Source: Paenibacillus sp. HGH0039 (GTDB lineage Bacteria; Bacillota; Bacilli; Paenibacillales; NBRC-103111). From it: DNA of 64,000 nt. Of the stretch, positions 33,928 through 42,543 are shown piece by piece. Each line of letters starts with the position of its first letter. Within the stretch, counting starts at the first letter, position 1. The stretch spans positions 1,898,580-1,962,579 of the forward strand of contig NZ_KE150413.1 of assembly GCF_000411255.1 (NCBI RefSeq), written 5' to 3'. Under the pieces are notes generated by a model. It did no database searches and was not told where the DNA came from. It saw only the letters and a list, made by a program, of their open reading frames with translations. The translations under genes and the position numbers were made by a program.

Positions 33928-34636
33928 AGCTCATCACCCCCTGTCCTTGTGCCGCCGCCGCGCCGTTTAGCCTCTGTTTCAGCGAGGCGATGAGGTTCTC
34001 GTCTCCGTCAAGCAGTCGAAGCGCGACCCAGCGGGCCGGATAACGGGCTCCGAGCGTCTCGCGGACGAAAGGCTCCAGTTCCCGGACCTGGCGCTCGATT
34101 TCTTCGCTGTAGGGGATAGGCGGAGGCTCGGGATGAATGACGCCTTCCGCCACCTTTTCGACGAGATCGAGCATGGGGCCGATGCCTTTGTTGTTGCGTG
34201 CGGAAATAGCGGCCACGGGCACGCCGAGCCTCTCGCGGATCTGATCCAGATCAATCTTGATCCCGAGCTTCTCGGCTTCGTCCATCAGATTGATGCAGAC
34301 AACGGCTCGGCTGGTCATTTCTAAGACCTGCAGCGCAAGATTCAAATTCCGCTCCAGCGAAGTCGCGTCGAGCACGACCAGCGTGACGTCCGGCTGCTCG
34401 AAAATGATGTAATCCCTGGCGGCTTCCTCATCCGCCGAATTCGAATACAGGGAATACGTGCCGGGCAGATCAATGAGCTTGTATAAAATTCCGTTCCGCT
34501 CAAATTCGCCTTCGGCGGTCAGCACGGTTTTACCGGCCCAGTTCCCCGTATGCTGCCGGAGTCCCGTCAGCCGGTTAAACAGCGTGCTTTTGCCGGTGTT
34601 CGGGTTGCCGGCCAGTGCTACGGTATAGGTTCTCAC
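33905..34636 (-). CDS. feoB: FeoB N-terminal GTPase domain (split)
   Basis: 243 residues. G1 AGNPNTGKST (about 8-17), G2 GNWAGKTV, G3 DLPGTYSLY (about 57-65), G4 NLMDE (about 115-119) and G5-like ISARNNKG (about 143). It ends after the first helices of the following domain with an Ala/Gln-rich tail; the membrane part is a separate overlapping gene. The ATG lies in an ATGA overlap with the feoA stop. Probably controls the Fe2+ pore. Confidence 0.92.
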   Translation of the reverse strand: MRTYTVALAGNPNTGKSTLFNRLTGLRQHTGNWAGKTVLTAEGEFERNGILYKLIDLPGTYSLYSNSADEEAARDYIIFEQPDVTLVVLDATSLERNLNLALQVLEMTSRAVVCINLMDEAEKLGIKIDLDQIRERLGVPVAAISARNNKGIGPMLDLVEKVAEGVIHPEPPPIPYSEEIERQVRELEPFVRETLGARYPARWVALRLLDGDENLIASLKQRLNGAAAAQGQGVMSYGHTACN

Positions 34637-34896
34637 AGACTGTCGCCTCCTTCCGGCTCCGTGTAAATGAGCGAACTTTCTTCTTTCCGGAGCGCGATGG
34701 TTGTATTGCTGACACGGAAAGCGGTCGGATCGCCGAGCGGGCTTCGCTGGATCACTTCCACGCGGTTACCCGGGACGAATCCGAGATCAAGGAGCCGTCT
34801 TCGCATTCCTCCCTGTACCTCGATCCGGCTTAACCGGACAACGCTTCCTACCTTGACCTGGTCCAATGACAATTCCGATAAAGACATAGGGCTCAC
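34633..34896 (-). CDS. feoA: FeoA, SH3-like partner of FeoB
   Basis: 87 residues, SH3-like beta-barrel: SLDQVKVGSVVRLSRIE, then RRRLLDLGFVPGNRVEVIQRSPLGDPTAFRV, the classic FeoA core. First gene of feoA-feoB(N)-feoB(C), joined to the next gene by a 4-bp ATGA overlap. A strong promoter lies about 90 bp upstream. Confidence 0.92.
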   Translation of the reverse strand: MSPMSLSELSLDQVKVGSVVRLSRIEVQGGMRRRLLDLGFVPGNRVEVIQRSPLGDPTAFRVSNTTIALRKEESSLIYTEPEGGDSL

Positions 34897-34916
34897 CTTC
34901 CTTTTTCCCTTCGGAC

Positions 34917-35014
34917 AAACTGTTTGCCGAGCGCAAAATTTTAGTTATGAAAATACACCTTCCGTTAACGTTGCTTTATGATGTTAGTATAGGCAAACAG
35001 TTTTTGACTGTCAA
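34917..35014 (-). promoter_or_regulatory. feo promoter with paired palindromes
   Basis: On the minus strand -35 TTGACA (35014-35009), 17-bp spacer, -10 TATACT (34991-34986). The perfect palindrome CAAACTGTTTG (34917-34927) lies in the leader. A near copy CAAACAGTTTT (34994-35004) lies in the promoter spacer, and 34918-34929 is the exact reverse complement of 34992-35003. No consensus Fur box is seen. Confidence 0.55.
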
Positions 35015-35355
35015 CAAAAAGTTTCTCAAGGGAAAGATTTTTAGTGGAAGGAATAAAGCGGGGATGGCCGCCCGTAAACGAATGTCCTAATTAGTTAGCC
35101 ACATTTTATGTGAAAGCAAAAAGGGGGAACCTTGTTCGCCCTAAAAAACTTGATTTTATTTTGAATGAAACGATAGGGTCCGGAGCGGGTCTGTTCCGTT
35201 TAGCAGGGGGGACGGAGAAGCGGTACAGCTTCGTGCCGGGCGTTCGGATACTAACTGAACGTTAGTGCCTTTTTGCGGCGAAGTTGGTAAACTAACAGGT
35301 ATGAAGCGGCTGATTGGAATAACATTCCGGAATTTTATGTAAGGAGGAGTAAGAC
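35015..35355. other. Intergenic stretch with a dyad before the phosphoesterase gene
   Basis: About 340 bp without a credible gene. ACTAAC-N5-GTTAGT (35250-35266) followed by GCCTTTTT could be a terminator or a TetR-style operator. The rest shows nothing clear. Confidence 0.35.
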
Positions 35356-35868
35356 ATGCCTAACGATTTTTTTATTTCGGACCATCATTTCGGGCATAAA
35401 CTTATTATCGATTTCGAGTCCCGGCCTTTTGCGGATGCGGACGAAATGACGGACGTCATGATTCAAAAATGGAATGCCGTAGTCGGAAGCGAAGACAAGG
35501 TGTTTCATCTGGGGGATTTTTCGTTTCTGAATCAGGAAAGGACACAAGAAATCGTCGGAAAGCTGAACGGCTATAAATTTCTTGTTCTGGGCAATCACGA
35601 CAGAGGCAGGTCCCGGTCCTGGTGGCTGGACGCCGGATTTGACGAAGTGAGCGAATACCCGGTTCTGTACAAAGACTTCTTCCTGCTGTCGCACGAACCG
35701 GTTTATATGAACAAACACATGCCGTACGTCAATGTGCACGGTCATATCCATGGACAGAAGTATGAGGGCAAGAACTATTTCAACGTGTGCGTGGAGCACT
35801 GGGACTATACTCCGCTGACCTTCGAACAGATCCGGGATGCGGTCGTCGTCAGCGAGGAGCAGGCATGA
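35356..35868 (+). CDS. Calcineurin-like metallophosphoesterase
   Basis: 170 residues with the dimetal motifs in order: D-x-H in ISDHHFGH (about 7-14), GD-x2 in FHLGDFSF (about 49-56), GNHD (about 78-81), and GH-x-H as HGHIHG (about 129-134). Single compact domain, close to the phage and bacterial small phosphoesterases. AAGGAGGAG precedes the ATG. Its stop overlaps the start of the CoaD-like gene (ATGA), so the two are translationally coupled. Confidence 0.88.
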   Translation: MPNDFFISDHHFGHKLIIDFESRPFADADEMTDVMIQKWNAVVGSEDKVFHLGDFSFLNQERTQEIVGKLNGYKFLVLGNHDRGRSRSWWLDAGFDEVSEYPVLYKDFFLLSHEPVYMNKHMPYVNVHGHIHGQKYEGKNYFNVCVEHWDYTPLTFEQIRDAVVVSEEQA

Positions 35869-36350
35869 TAGCCGTATATGCGGGAAGCTTCGATCCCATT
35901 ACCCTCGGACATACGTCGGTCATTGATAGAGCTACCAATCTGTTCGACGAGCTTCACATTCTGGTTGCCAACAACCGCGCCAAGAAGCATCATTTTACGA
36001 TCGGGCAGAGGACCGAACTGGTGAGGCTTTCCATTCCGCCGGGCAAAAGGATCAAAATCGTCGCTTTCGAAGGGATCGTAGCGGATTATGTCAATGAAAC
36101 GGGAGCCAAGGCGATTGTCCGCGGCATCCGCAACGCGACGGATTTCGAGTACGAGATGCAGCTGGAACAGTATATCCGGAATACCACGAAAGCCGATACC
36201 GTCTATTTATCGCCGTATACGCCGAATATGCAGACGAGCAGTTCTCTGGTCCGGATGTTTATTGCGACGGGAAAAGTGGAACCGGCCGGAGCTTTTATGG
36301 TCGAGGCTGCTTTCGAGCAGATGAGAATTTATGAGAGCGAGAACAAGTAG
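35865..36350 (+). CDS. CoaD-like nucleotidyltransferase
   Basis: 161 residues. The fold and motifs match phosphopantetheine adenylyltransferase: AGSFDPITLGHTSVIDRA (T-x-G-H near 17-20), IVRGIRNATDFEYE (about 84-97) and SSSLVR (about 128-133). Compared with housekeeping CoaD, the region before SSS (PYTPNMQT) and the C terminus differ, so it may be a paralog with a different substrate. It overlaps the phosphoesterase gene by 4 bp. If it is the only copy in the genome, it would be coaD. Confidence 0.75.
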   Translation: MIAVYAGSFDPITLGHTSVIDRATNLFDELHILVANNRAKKHHFTIGQRTELVRLSIPPGKRIKIVAFEGIVADYVNETGAKAIVRGIRNATDFEYEMQLEQYIRNTTKADTVYLSPYTPNMQTSSSLVRMFIATGKVEPAGAFMVEAAFEQMRIYESENK

Positions 36351-36790
36351 AGACGAAGCGGAAGCGGGTAAGCTCGGGCCCGGACCCGGGCCTTTCTGTT
36401 CCTTTTCCATTCTCCGAGAGGGTACGTCTGTTTTCGCTGCGGCGGAGGGAGGGTACTGGCCCGGGCGGATCGTGTGGGCTGCGCTCATGGCTTATCCGGC
36501 GAAAGCTCGGCCAGGTTCAACGGGTTATTTCTCTATGGCTGGCATCCGCCCCGGAATTCCCCGGAAACCTGCAGTCAAGTCCAACCGGACGGGTTCTGCG
36601 GGCTTTTTTTGCTATTCATTGGCATTTAATCTCTCCGGCAGAGGCCTTTCCCTCTCTATTTCTATTATTTTTCATTTTTAGCTATTAATCTTGTATTTTA
36701 TAATAATTGCGCTTATGATGAAATTGTTTTAGAGGTCAACCATGTTTACACCGGTTCAGCTTCAAGAATTTATAGCGAGTAGGGAAAAAT
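36351..36790. other. Intergenic region before the RpiR regulator
   Basis: About 440 bp. GGCCCGG / CCGGGCC hairpin at about 36377-36393 is a possible terminator; a second GTCC / GGAC hairpin before a T run is near 36580-36610. A -10 TATAAT lies at 36699-36704 and a TGAAA half-site at 36719-36723. Open frames here look spurious. Confidence 0.4.
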
Positions 36791-37657
36791 ATGGCCATAA
36801 ATGATAACGTTTTAATTAAAATCCGCCAAATGAAAACGAGCCTGACTCCCGTCGAGAAAGCGGTGGGCGAGTACATCCTGGAGAACGTGGAGGAAATCCC
36901 GCATCTCTCGATCAAAAATCTGGCCCGGCTGACGAAGACCAGCGACGCCTCCGTGCTGCGGTTCTGCAAAACGATAGGATATTCGGGCTACCGCAGCTTT
37001 ATCGTCAGCATTTCGGCTTCCCTCGGCTCTATGCATGAAGAGGATACGAATCCGTACCGGGATATCCAGCCGGGAGATGACCTGTCCACGATTATTCTGA
37101 ATATTTCCCGCACCAACAGCCAGTCCATTGAAGATACTTTGCAGGTGATCAACAAGAGCGAGATTGCGCGGGCCGTAGAGGTGCTGCGCTCGTGCAGGCG
37201 GATTGCCTTCTTCGGAATCGGAGCCTCCGGTCTGGTCGGAATCGATGCTGAGCAGAAATTTTCGCGGATCAACAAGATGTGTCACACCTATACGGACGGG
37301 CACAGTATGCTGACGGCGGCAACGCTTCTGGAGAAAGGCGATGTGGCCATCTTCATCTCCAATTCGGGAGAGACCGTCGAGATTCTCGACGCGCTGGAAA
37401 TCGCCAAAAAGAACGGCGCCTGTCTGATCGCCGTAACGAAGTATACGAAAAGCCGGCTGGCCGATCAGGCGAACATCTTGCTCAGCATTTCCACGCCGGA
37501 AATAACGATCCGCAGCGGCGCGATGGGTTCCCGGATAGCCATGCTGACCGTCGTGGATATTCTTTTCGCGGGGGTAGCAAGCGCGGAATACAAACACGTG
37601 AAAAAATATTTAACCAAAACGCACAATATTGTGGCGGGGAAGCAGCGGCGTTATTGA
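36791..37657 (+). CDS. RpiR/MurR-family transcriptional regulator
   Basis: 288 residues. N-terminal HTH_6 (about 1-77, SIKNLARLTKTSDASVLRFCKTIGYSGYRSF) and C-terminal SIS sugar-phosphate domain (about 125-255, FFGIGASG, ISNSGETVEILDALEIAKK). Next to murQ it is probably the MurNAc-6P-responsive regulator. The start codon has a GGGAAAAAT region upstream and no strong site. TGAAA half-sites occur upstream of murQ, anmK and this gene. Confidence 0.88.
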   Translation: MAINDNVLIKIRQMKTSLTPVEKAVGEYILENVEEIPHLSIKNLARLTKTSDASVLRFCKTIGYSGYRSFIVSISASLGSMHEEDTNPYRDIQPGDDLSTIILNISRTNSQSIEDTLQVINKSEIARAVEVLRSCRRIAFFGIGASGLVGIDAEQKFSRINKMCHTYTDGHSMLTAATLLEKGDVAIFISNSGETVEILDALEIAKKNGACLIAVTKYTKSRLADQANILLSISTPEITIRSGAMGSRIAMLTVVDILFAGVASAEYKHVKKYLTKTHNIVAGKQRRY

Positions 37658-37828
37658 ATCGAAAGAGGCGGCCCCGCGCTTCCAGGAGGAATTGCAGATC
37701 GTGATGAAGGACACGGACCTGCCTTCGGTAGTCGAGTTCGGCCGGATTGACGACAACGGCTGCTGACCTCCCGTCCTGCCGACTGCAACCCTGGCATAAA
37801 CCGCCGTCGAATCGAATAAGTCAAATCA

Positions 37829-37853
37829 AGGACCGAATAGGTCCTTTTTATTT
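37829..37853 (+). terminator. Intrinsic terminator of the RpiR gene
   Basis: AAGGACC / GGTCCTT stem around GAATA followed by a T-rich tail. Confidence 0.75.
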
Positions 37854-37919
37854 TGCGCGAAAAGAAGAGGGAAATGCCGCAGGGCAAGGAGAAAAAGAAA
37901 ATAAAACAACAATAAAACA

Positions 37920-37982
37920 TTTCATCATAAAATATTATTTCAAAAACTGTTGACCAAACTGAAATTTCTCGTTAAGATGAAA
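37920..37982 (+). promoter_or_regulatory. murQ promoter inside a symmetric array of four half-sites
   Basis: -35 TTGACC (37950-37955), 17-bp spacer, -10 TAAGAT (37973-37978). TTTCA at 37920-37924 and 37938-37942, TGAAA at 37960-37964 and 37978-37982: both pairs are centred exactly on 37951, inside the -35. It suits binding by a tetrameric RpiR-type repressor. Confidence 0.65.
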
Positions 37983-38020
37983 TCAAGAAGTTGAACTAAA
38001 CAGATGGGGGGGAGAAAGCT

Positions 38021-38935
38021 GTGGATGAGTATCTGGCGAGACTAACGACCGAAGAGATCAACGAGAAAACACAAAGGATAGACGAATATACGACGGAACA
38101 GATGCTGCGTCTGATGAACGAACAGGATGCGACGGTTCCGGCTGCGGTTGCGGCTGAAATACCGCAAATTGTGAAAGCGGTTGATATTTTGCATGAAGTG
38201 CTTAAAAACGGCGGCAGAATGTTCTATATCGGAGCGGGATCTTCGGGCAGGCTCGGTGTACTCGACGCATCTGAATGTCCTCCAACTTTCGGTATCGATC
38301 CTCTGCGGGTGCAGGGGCATATCGCCGGAGGAGATGGGGCACTAAGAATAGCTGTTGAAGGTTTTGAGGACAATAAAGATGAGGGAATCGCCCTTATCGA
38401 ACGGTGCGGCGTAACGGACAAAGACGCGGTAATCGGAATCACGGCCAGCGGAAGCGCGCAATTTGTCATTGCCGGTTTGAACAAGGCAAGGGAAATCGGA
38501 GCGGCGACCATCGGTCTGGTGAACAACAAACATTCCAAACTCGAATCCGTTTGCGACGTGTGCATTGCCCCGGTTGTCGGGCCGGAAGTCATTATGGGAT
38601 CGACCCGGTTGAAAGCGGGTACGGCACAGAAGCTGGTCCTGAATATGCTGACGACCTGTACGATGGTGAAGCTCGGCAAAACCTACAACAATCTGATGGT
38701 GGACCTGAAAGCCAGCAACATCAAGCTGAAAGACCGCTCCGTACGCATCATAAAAGCGGCCACGGGCGTGGATGACAAGACGGCTGCTGCGGTTTTGGAA
38801 AGCGCTTCCATGAGTTGTAAGCTGGCGATCATGATGATCAAAAGCGGCTTGGACGCGGCTTCGGCGCAGCGGGTGCTGGATCAGTGCGAAGGCAGTTTAA
38901 AAGCGGCAATACGAACCACGACCAACGTGGTATAA
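38021..38935 (+). CDS. murQ: N-acetylmuramic acid 6-phosphate etherase
   Basis: 304 residues. Cleaves the lactyl ether of MurNAc-6P to GlcNAc-6P and lactate. Typical stretches are MFYIGAGSSGRLGVLDASECPPTFG (residues about 67-91), GITASGSAQFVIAGL and VGPEVIMGSTRLKAGTAQK. GTG start behind GGGGGGAG. It heads an apparent operon with the binding protein and two permeases (33 bp to the next start). The substrate comes from AnmK or from imported MurNAc. Confidence 0.95.
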   Translation: MDEYLARLTTEEINEKTQRIDEYTTEQMLRLMNEQDATVPAAVAAEIPQIVKAVDILHEVLKNGGRMFYIGAGSSGRLGVLDASECPPTFGIDPLRVQGHIAGGDGALRIAVEGFEDNKDEGIALIERCGVTDKDAVIGITASGSAQFVIAGLNKAREIGAATIGLVNNKHSKLESVCDVCIAPVVGPEVIMGSTRLKAGTAQKLVLNMLTTCTMVKLGKTYNNLMVDLKASNIKLKDRSVRIIKAATGVDDKTAAAVLESASMSCKLAIMMIKSGLDAASAQRVLDQCEGSLKAAIRTTTNVV

Positions 38936-38967
38936 ATTTTCATATCCTTGGGGGAGGCTTGTTATTT

Positions 38968-40389
38968 ATGAAAAGAAAATTGCGTGCAGCAGCATCGGTA
39001 TTGGCGTTAACCATGGCAATGTCCACACTGGCGGCTTGCGGAGATTCCGGTAAAAAAGAAGGCGGCGCGGCGGGCGATCCGAACGCCAAGGACACCATCA
39101 CGGCCCTGCTTCCGCCGGTTTCCGCGACCTACCAGAACAATTTTGCCCAGATGTCGAAAGATTTCAATGCGCTGTATCCGAACCTGACGCTGAAAATCGA
39201 ACCGGCAAGCTGGGAAGACATTACACAGAAGCTCGATACGCAGGTGAATGCGGGCAGCCCTCCTGATATCGCGTTCATGGGTTCCGACGGCATTTCCAAG
39301 TATATGCAGCAGGAAATGATGATGGACATCAAGGATGTGGCCACCAAAGAAATGGTGGAAGATTTCGATCAGGCTCCGCTTGAGTATATGAAGAAAGGCG
39401 ACGGCCTTTACGGCTTCCCGGGCTATATGGAAGTTCACGCGATCGGCGGCAACCGCGAATACCTCGAGAAAGCGGGCATCGACTGGAAGAAAGTCCAGAA
39501 AGACGGCTGGACGTTTGACGAGTTCCGCGAAGCGATCAAGAAAGGCGTCGTTTCCGAAGGCGGCAAAACATCCCGTTACGGTTTCGTGTTTGCGACTGCG
39601 GGCGTAGCGTCTAAAGACTATCTGAACATCCTGATCAAAAATGCGGGCATGCCTGCACCGTTCACCAAAGATCTGAAATACGCTTACACCAGCAAAAACT
39701 ATCTCGAAGTGTTAAAAGATATCCGTACGATGATCGATGACGGCTCCATGCCGAAAGAGCTCAGCTCCATCGACGCCGGTAAACGCTGGAACATGTTCCT
39801 GACCGGTCAAACCATGATTACGGGTAAAGGCCTGGCGACGTTCGAGAACTCCGCCAAGAAAAACAACGAGAAGCTGAAAGCCAATGACGGCAGCGCTGTC
39901 AAAGGAAGCGTCCCGGTTGAATACACGGTCCTGCCGGTTCCGACCTTCGCCGGACAAAAACCGCAGTCCAGCGTAGCGGTCGACGGTTACGTGACTTTCC
40001 GCGGCTCGAAAGAACCGACGGCCGAGCATAAAGCCAACGTCGTAAAAGCGGCCTACTTCCTTGCAAGCGGTAAAGTAGCGGCAACGACGAACAACGACCT
40101 GTTTGTCGCTCACATTACGAAGAGCGGCAAGAAAGAAGCCGAAAGCATGACCGTTAACCGCGATGCCGATAACAAAGCGGCGGTTGAAACGATGCTGAAA
40201 AACGCGGCTCCTGCCCGTCCGGATATCCCGGCCGACCTGGGCGCCAAAGCGATCAAGCTGGAAGAAGAAGTCATCATTCCTAAGCTGCAGGCGTTAATTT
40301 CGGGAGAAATGACTCCGGAAGCGATGTACGAAGCGGTTAAAGCGGCAGCCGTGCAAACGTTCGGCGCGGACGGTGTCGTAAAAGAATAG
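38968..40389 (+). CDS. Extracellular sugar-binding lipoprotein (ABC importer)
   Basis: 473 residues. Signal peptide with lipobox LAAC at about 21-24 (STLAACGDSG), then the family-1 solute-binding fold. GGGGGAGG precedes ATG 38968; the open frame starts earlier, inside murQ. In the operon with murQ it probably captures a muramic-acid or cell-wall sugar, which is inference. Confidence 0.9.
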   Translation: MKRKLRAAASVLALTMAMSTLAACGDSGKKEGGAAGDPNAKDTITALLPPVSATYQNNFAQMSKDFNALYPNLTLKIEPASWEDITQKLDTQVNAGSPPDIAFMGSDGISKYMQQEMMMDIKDVATKEMVEDFDQAPLEYMKKGDGLYGFPGYMEVHAIGGNREYLEKAGIDWKKVQKDGWTFDEFREAIKKGVVSEGGKTSRYGFVFATAGVASKDYLNILIKNAGMPAPFTKDLKYAYTSKNYLEVLKDIRTMIDDGSMPKELSSIDAGKRWNMFLTGQTMITGKGLATFENSAKKNNEKLKANDGSAVKGSVPVEYTVLPVPTFAGQKPQSSVAVDGYVTFRGSKEPTAEHKANVVKAAYFLASGKVAATTNNDLFVAHITKSGKKEAESMTVNRDADNKAAVETMLKNAAPARPDIPADLGAKAIKLEEEVIIPKLQALISGEMTPEAMYEAVKAAAVQTFGADGVVKE

Positions 40390-40475
40390 AGAGTTTGATT
40401 CGGATAGCCGTGTGCCTCAACATGCGGCTATCTGAATATGTAGAATGAATTAGAGGATGGAGAGGGGTGCGAGAG

Positions 40476-41378
40476 ATGACTCAACCAGCTAAACCGGTGA
40501 AAAGACGGAAAATCAGAGGAGACGGCGCCTGGGGCTATGCCTTTATCGCGGTTGCGCTTCTCGTCTATGCGCTGTTTACGGCTTATCCGGTTATTAGTGC
40601 CTTTATCATTAGCTTTCAGAAATACAGACCGCTGGGGTCCACCTTTATCGGGTTCGACAATTATACGGCGACCTTTAAAGACCCGCTGTTCTGGAAATCC
40701 GTCGTAAATACGATCGTGTATACGGTTTTGACGGTGCCTGTCGCCTTGTTCCTTTCTTTTGCGGTTGCGATCCTGATTCTTCCGCTCAAGAAAAAGCTGC
40801 AGACGACATTCAAAGCGATTTACTATTTGCCTGCCGTAGCTTCCGGCGTTGCCTTGTCGGTCGTATGGCTGTGGATTTTCGACCCGATGCCGTCGGGTAT
40901 TCTGAACAAACTGATCAGCTATATCGGGATCAGCAACCAGAACTGGCTTGGATCAAGCGCTACCGCAATGTTCTCATTGGTACTCATGGCCTGGCTTTCC
41001 AGTCACGGCACAAGCATTATTATTTACTTGGCCGCGCTGCTGGGTATTGATGAGAGTTATTACGAGGCAGCCGAGCTTGACGGAGCGTCCTTTATTAAAA
41101 AGCTCTGGTATATCGTTATTCCATGCTTGAAACCGACTACTTTGTTCCTGCTCGTAACGGGCGTTATCGGCTCGTTCCAGGTTTTCCAGAACGCGTATCT
41201 TATGACGGGCGGCGGTCCGGACAATGCGACGACGATGGTCGGCCTGCTCGTATTCAACAATGCATTCAAATACTTCGACTTCGGCAAAGCGGCCGCACAG
41301 TCCCTGATTTTGGCCTTCATTATCGCGGGGATCTCATTGGTTCAGTTCAAATTCCTCGGCAAAGAAGTGGAATATTGA
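40476..41378 (+). CDS. Sugar ABC transporter permease, MalF type
   Basis: 300 residues with six hydrophobic helices. The EAA loop is EAAELDGASFIKKLWYIVIP (about 192-211). I prefer ATG 40476 (AGAGGGG 9 nt upstream) to GTG 40467, which lies in the site. Partner of the next gene; no ATPase gene is near, so a shared MsmX-like ATPase is likely. Confidence 0.9.
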   Translation: MTQPAKPVKRRKIRGDGAWGYAFIAVALLVYALFTAYPVISAFIISFQKYRPLGSTFIGFDNYTATFKDPLFWKSVVNTIVYTVLTVPVALFLSFAVAILILPLKKKLQTTFKAIYYLPAVASGVALSVVWLWIFDPMPSGILNKLISYIGISNQNWLGSSATAMFSLVLMAWLSSHGTSIIIYLAALLGIDESYYEAAELDGASFIKKLWYIVIPCLKPTTLFLLVTGVIGSFQVFQNAYLMTGGGPDNATTMVGLLVFNNAFKYFDFGKAAAQSLILAFIIAGISLVQFKFLGKEVEY

Positions 41379-41396
41379 GGAAAGGGGGGGCGAGAT

Positions 41397-42257
41397 ATGG
41401 CGCTCTATAACAATCACGCAGGAAATCGCGCGGCTAGATACAGCCGGAATACGGTCATTATCGTAATTCTTACCCTGTTTGCTCTGGCTACGATTTTCCC
41501 GATTTACTTTATGCTTATTTCTTCCTTTGGAGATCCGATCGAGGCTGGCGCGGTGAGCTATTCCCTGCTTCCAACCAAATTTACACTGGAATCCTACAAG
41601 TTTTTCTTCGATTATAGCGAGTATTCCATCCGCTGGCTGCTCAACTCTCTGATCGTAGCCACGACCGTGATGGTGTCCAATGTGATTTTCGCCAGTATGG
41701 CCGGGTATGCCTTCTCGAAAATCAAATTCAAAGGCAGAGCGATGCTGTTTACCATCCTATTGATCGCGATGATGATTCCGTATCAGGTTACACAAGTTCC
41801 GCTTTATATCCTGATCGTAAACATCTTTCATATTCAAAATACGTATAGCGCGCTTATTCTGCCGGGTCTGGTGACGGTGTATAACATCTTCCTTGCCAAG
41901 CAGTTCATGAGCAGCATTCCGACCGAGATTATCGAAAGCGCCAAGATTGAAGGCTGTAATCAGTTCCAGATTTATTTCCGGGTCATTCTTCCGTTGTCCA
42001 AAACGGTATTGGCCGTTATGGCTATCCTGACGTTCATGGACAGCTGGAACACGTTCTTCTGGCCGTTCCTCGTAACCAATACGATGGATATGCAGACCAT
42101 TCAAGTCGGACTTAAAAACTTCCGGTTTGCGAACACGACTTATTTTGCTCCGATGATGGCGGGTGCCACCATCTCCGCCCTGCCGATGTTCGTTCTCTTC
42201 TTCAGCCTGCAGAGATACTTCCTGGAAGGTGTCACTGTCGGTGCGGTGAAGGGATAA
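41397..42257 (+). CDS. Sugar ABC transporter permease, MalG type
   Basis: 286 residues with six helices. EAA-type loop ESAKIEGCNQFQIYFRVILP near 180-199 and the C-terminal LQRYFLEGVTVGAVKG ending are typical of MalG relatives. GGGGGG precedes the ATG. Last gene of the murQ transporter operon. Confidence 0.92.
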   Translation: MALYNNHAGNRAARYSRNTVIIVILTLFALATIFPIYFMLISSFGDPIEAGAVSYSLLPTKFTLESYKFFFDYSEYSIRWLLNSLIVATTVMVSNVIFASMAGYAFSKIKFKGRAMLFTILLIAMMIPYQVTQVPLYILIVNIFHIQNTYSALILPGLVTVYNIFLAKQFMSSIPTEIIESAKIEGCNQFQIYFRVILPLSKTVLAVMAILTFMDSWNTFFWPFLVTNTMDMQTIQVGLKNFRFANTTYFAPMMAGATISALPMFVLFFSLQRYFLEGVTVGAVKG

Positions 42258-42543
42258 CACAAGCGCGCCGATTCGGCTATCTCCGTTAATCGTAACGTAA
42301 ATAGCGGGCGGGCCGAATCACAGCGTACTAAACCAAGACGGGCTTTTGTTCCGAAAAGCGGCCCGCATGCAGGCATCCGAACCTTCCTTCGATGCCGGTG
42401 CGGGTGCTTTGTCCGAGAATCTCGGCGGATTACAGGGGCCCGTTTTTTATAGGCGGAGATCGGGACTTGCGGTATTTTCAAGCCGGATGAGTTTGCAGCG
42501 GCGGACATAACAGGTTTATGAGGCATAAGGAGGGAGTAGCGAC

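Larger units (their letters stand above)
37658..38020. other. Intergenic region with terminator and murQ control region
   Basis: About 360 bp. It holds a 21-codon frame with AGGAGG (37702-37764; reads MKDTDLPSVVEFGRID) that I do not trust as a gene, then the terminator at 37829 and the murQ operator and promoter. Confidence 0.4.

Noticed and set aside
36331-36681. 116-codon frame after the CoaD-like gene
   Set aside because: Overlaps the CoaD-like gene, passes through hairpins and has a low-complexity product.
42258-42543. Terminator after the sugar permease
   Set aside because: GC-rich inverted pieces are present, but no clean stem followed by a T run.
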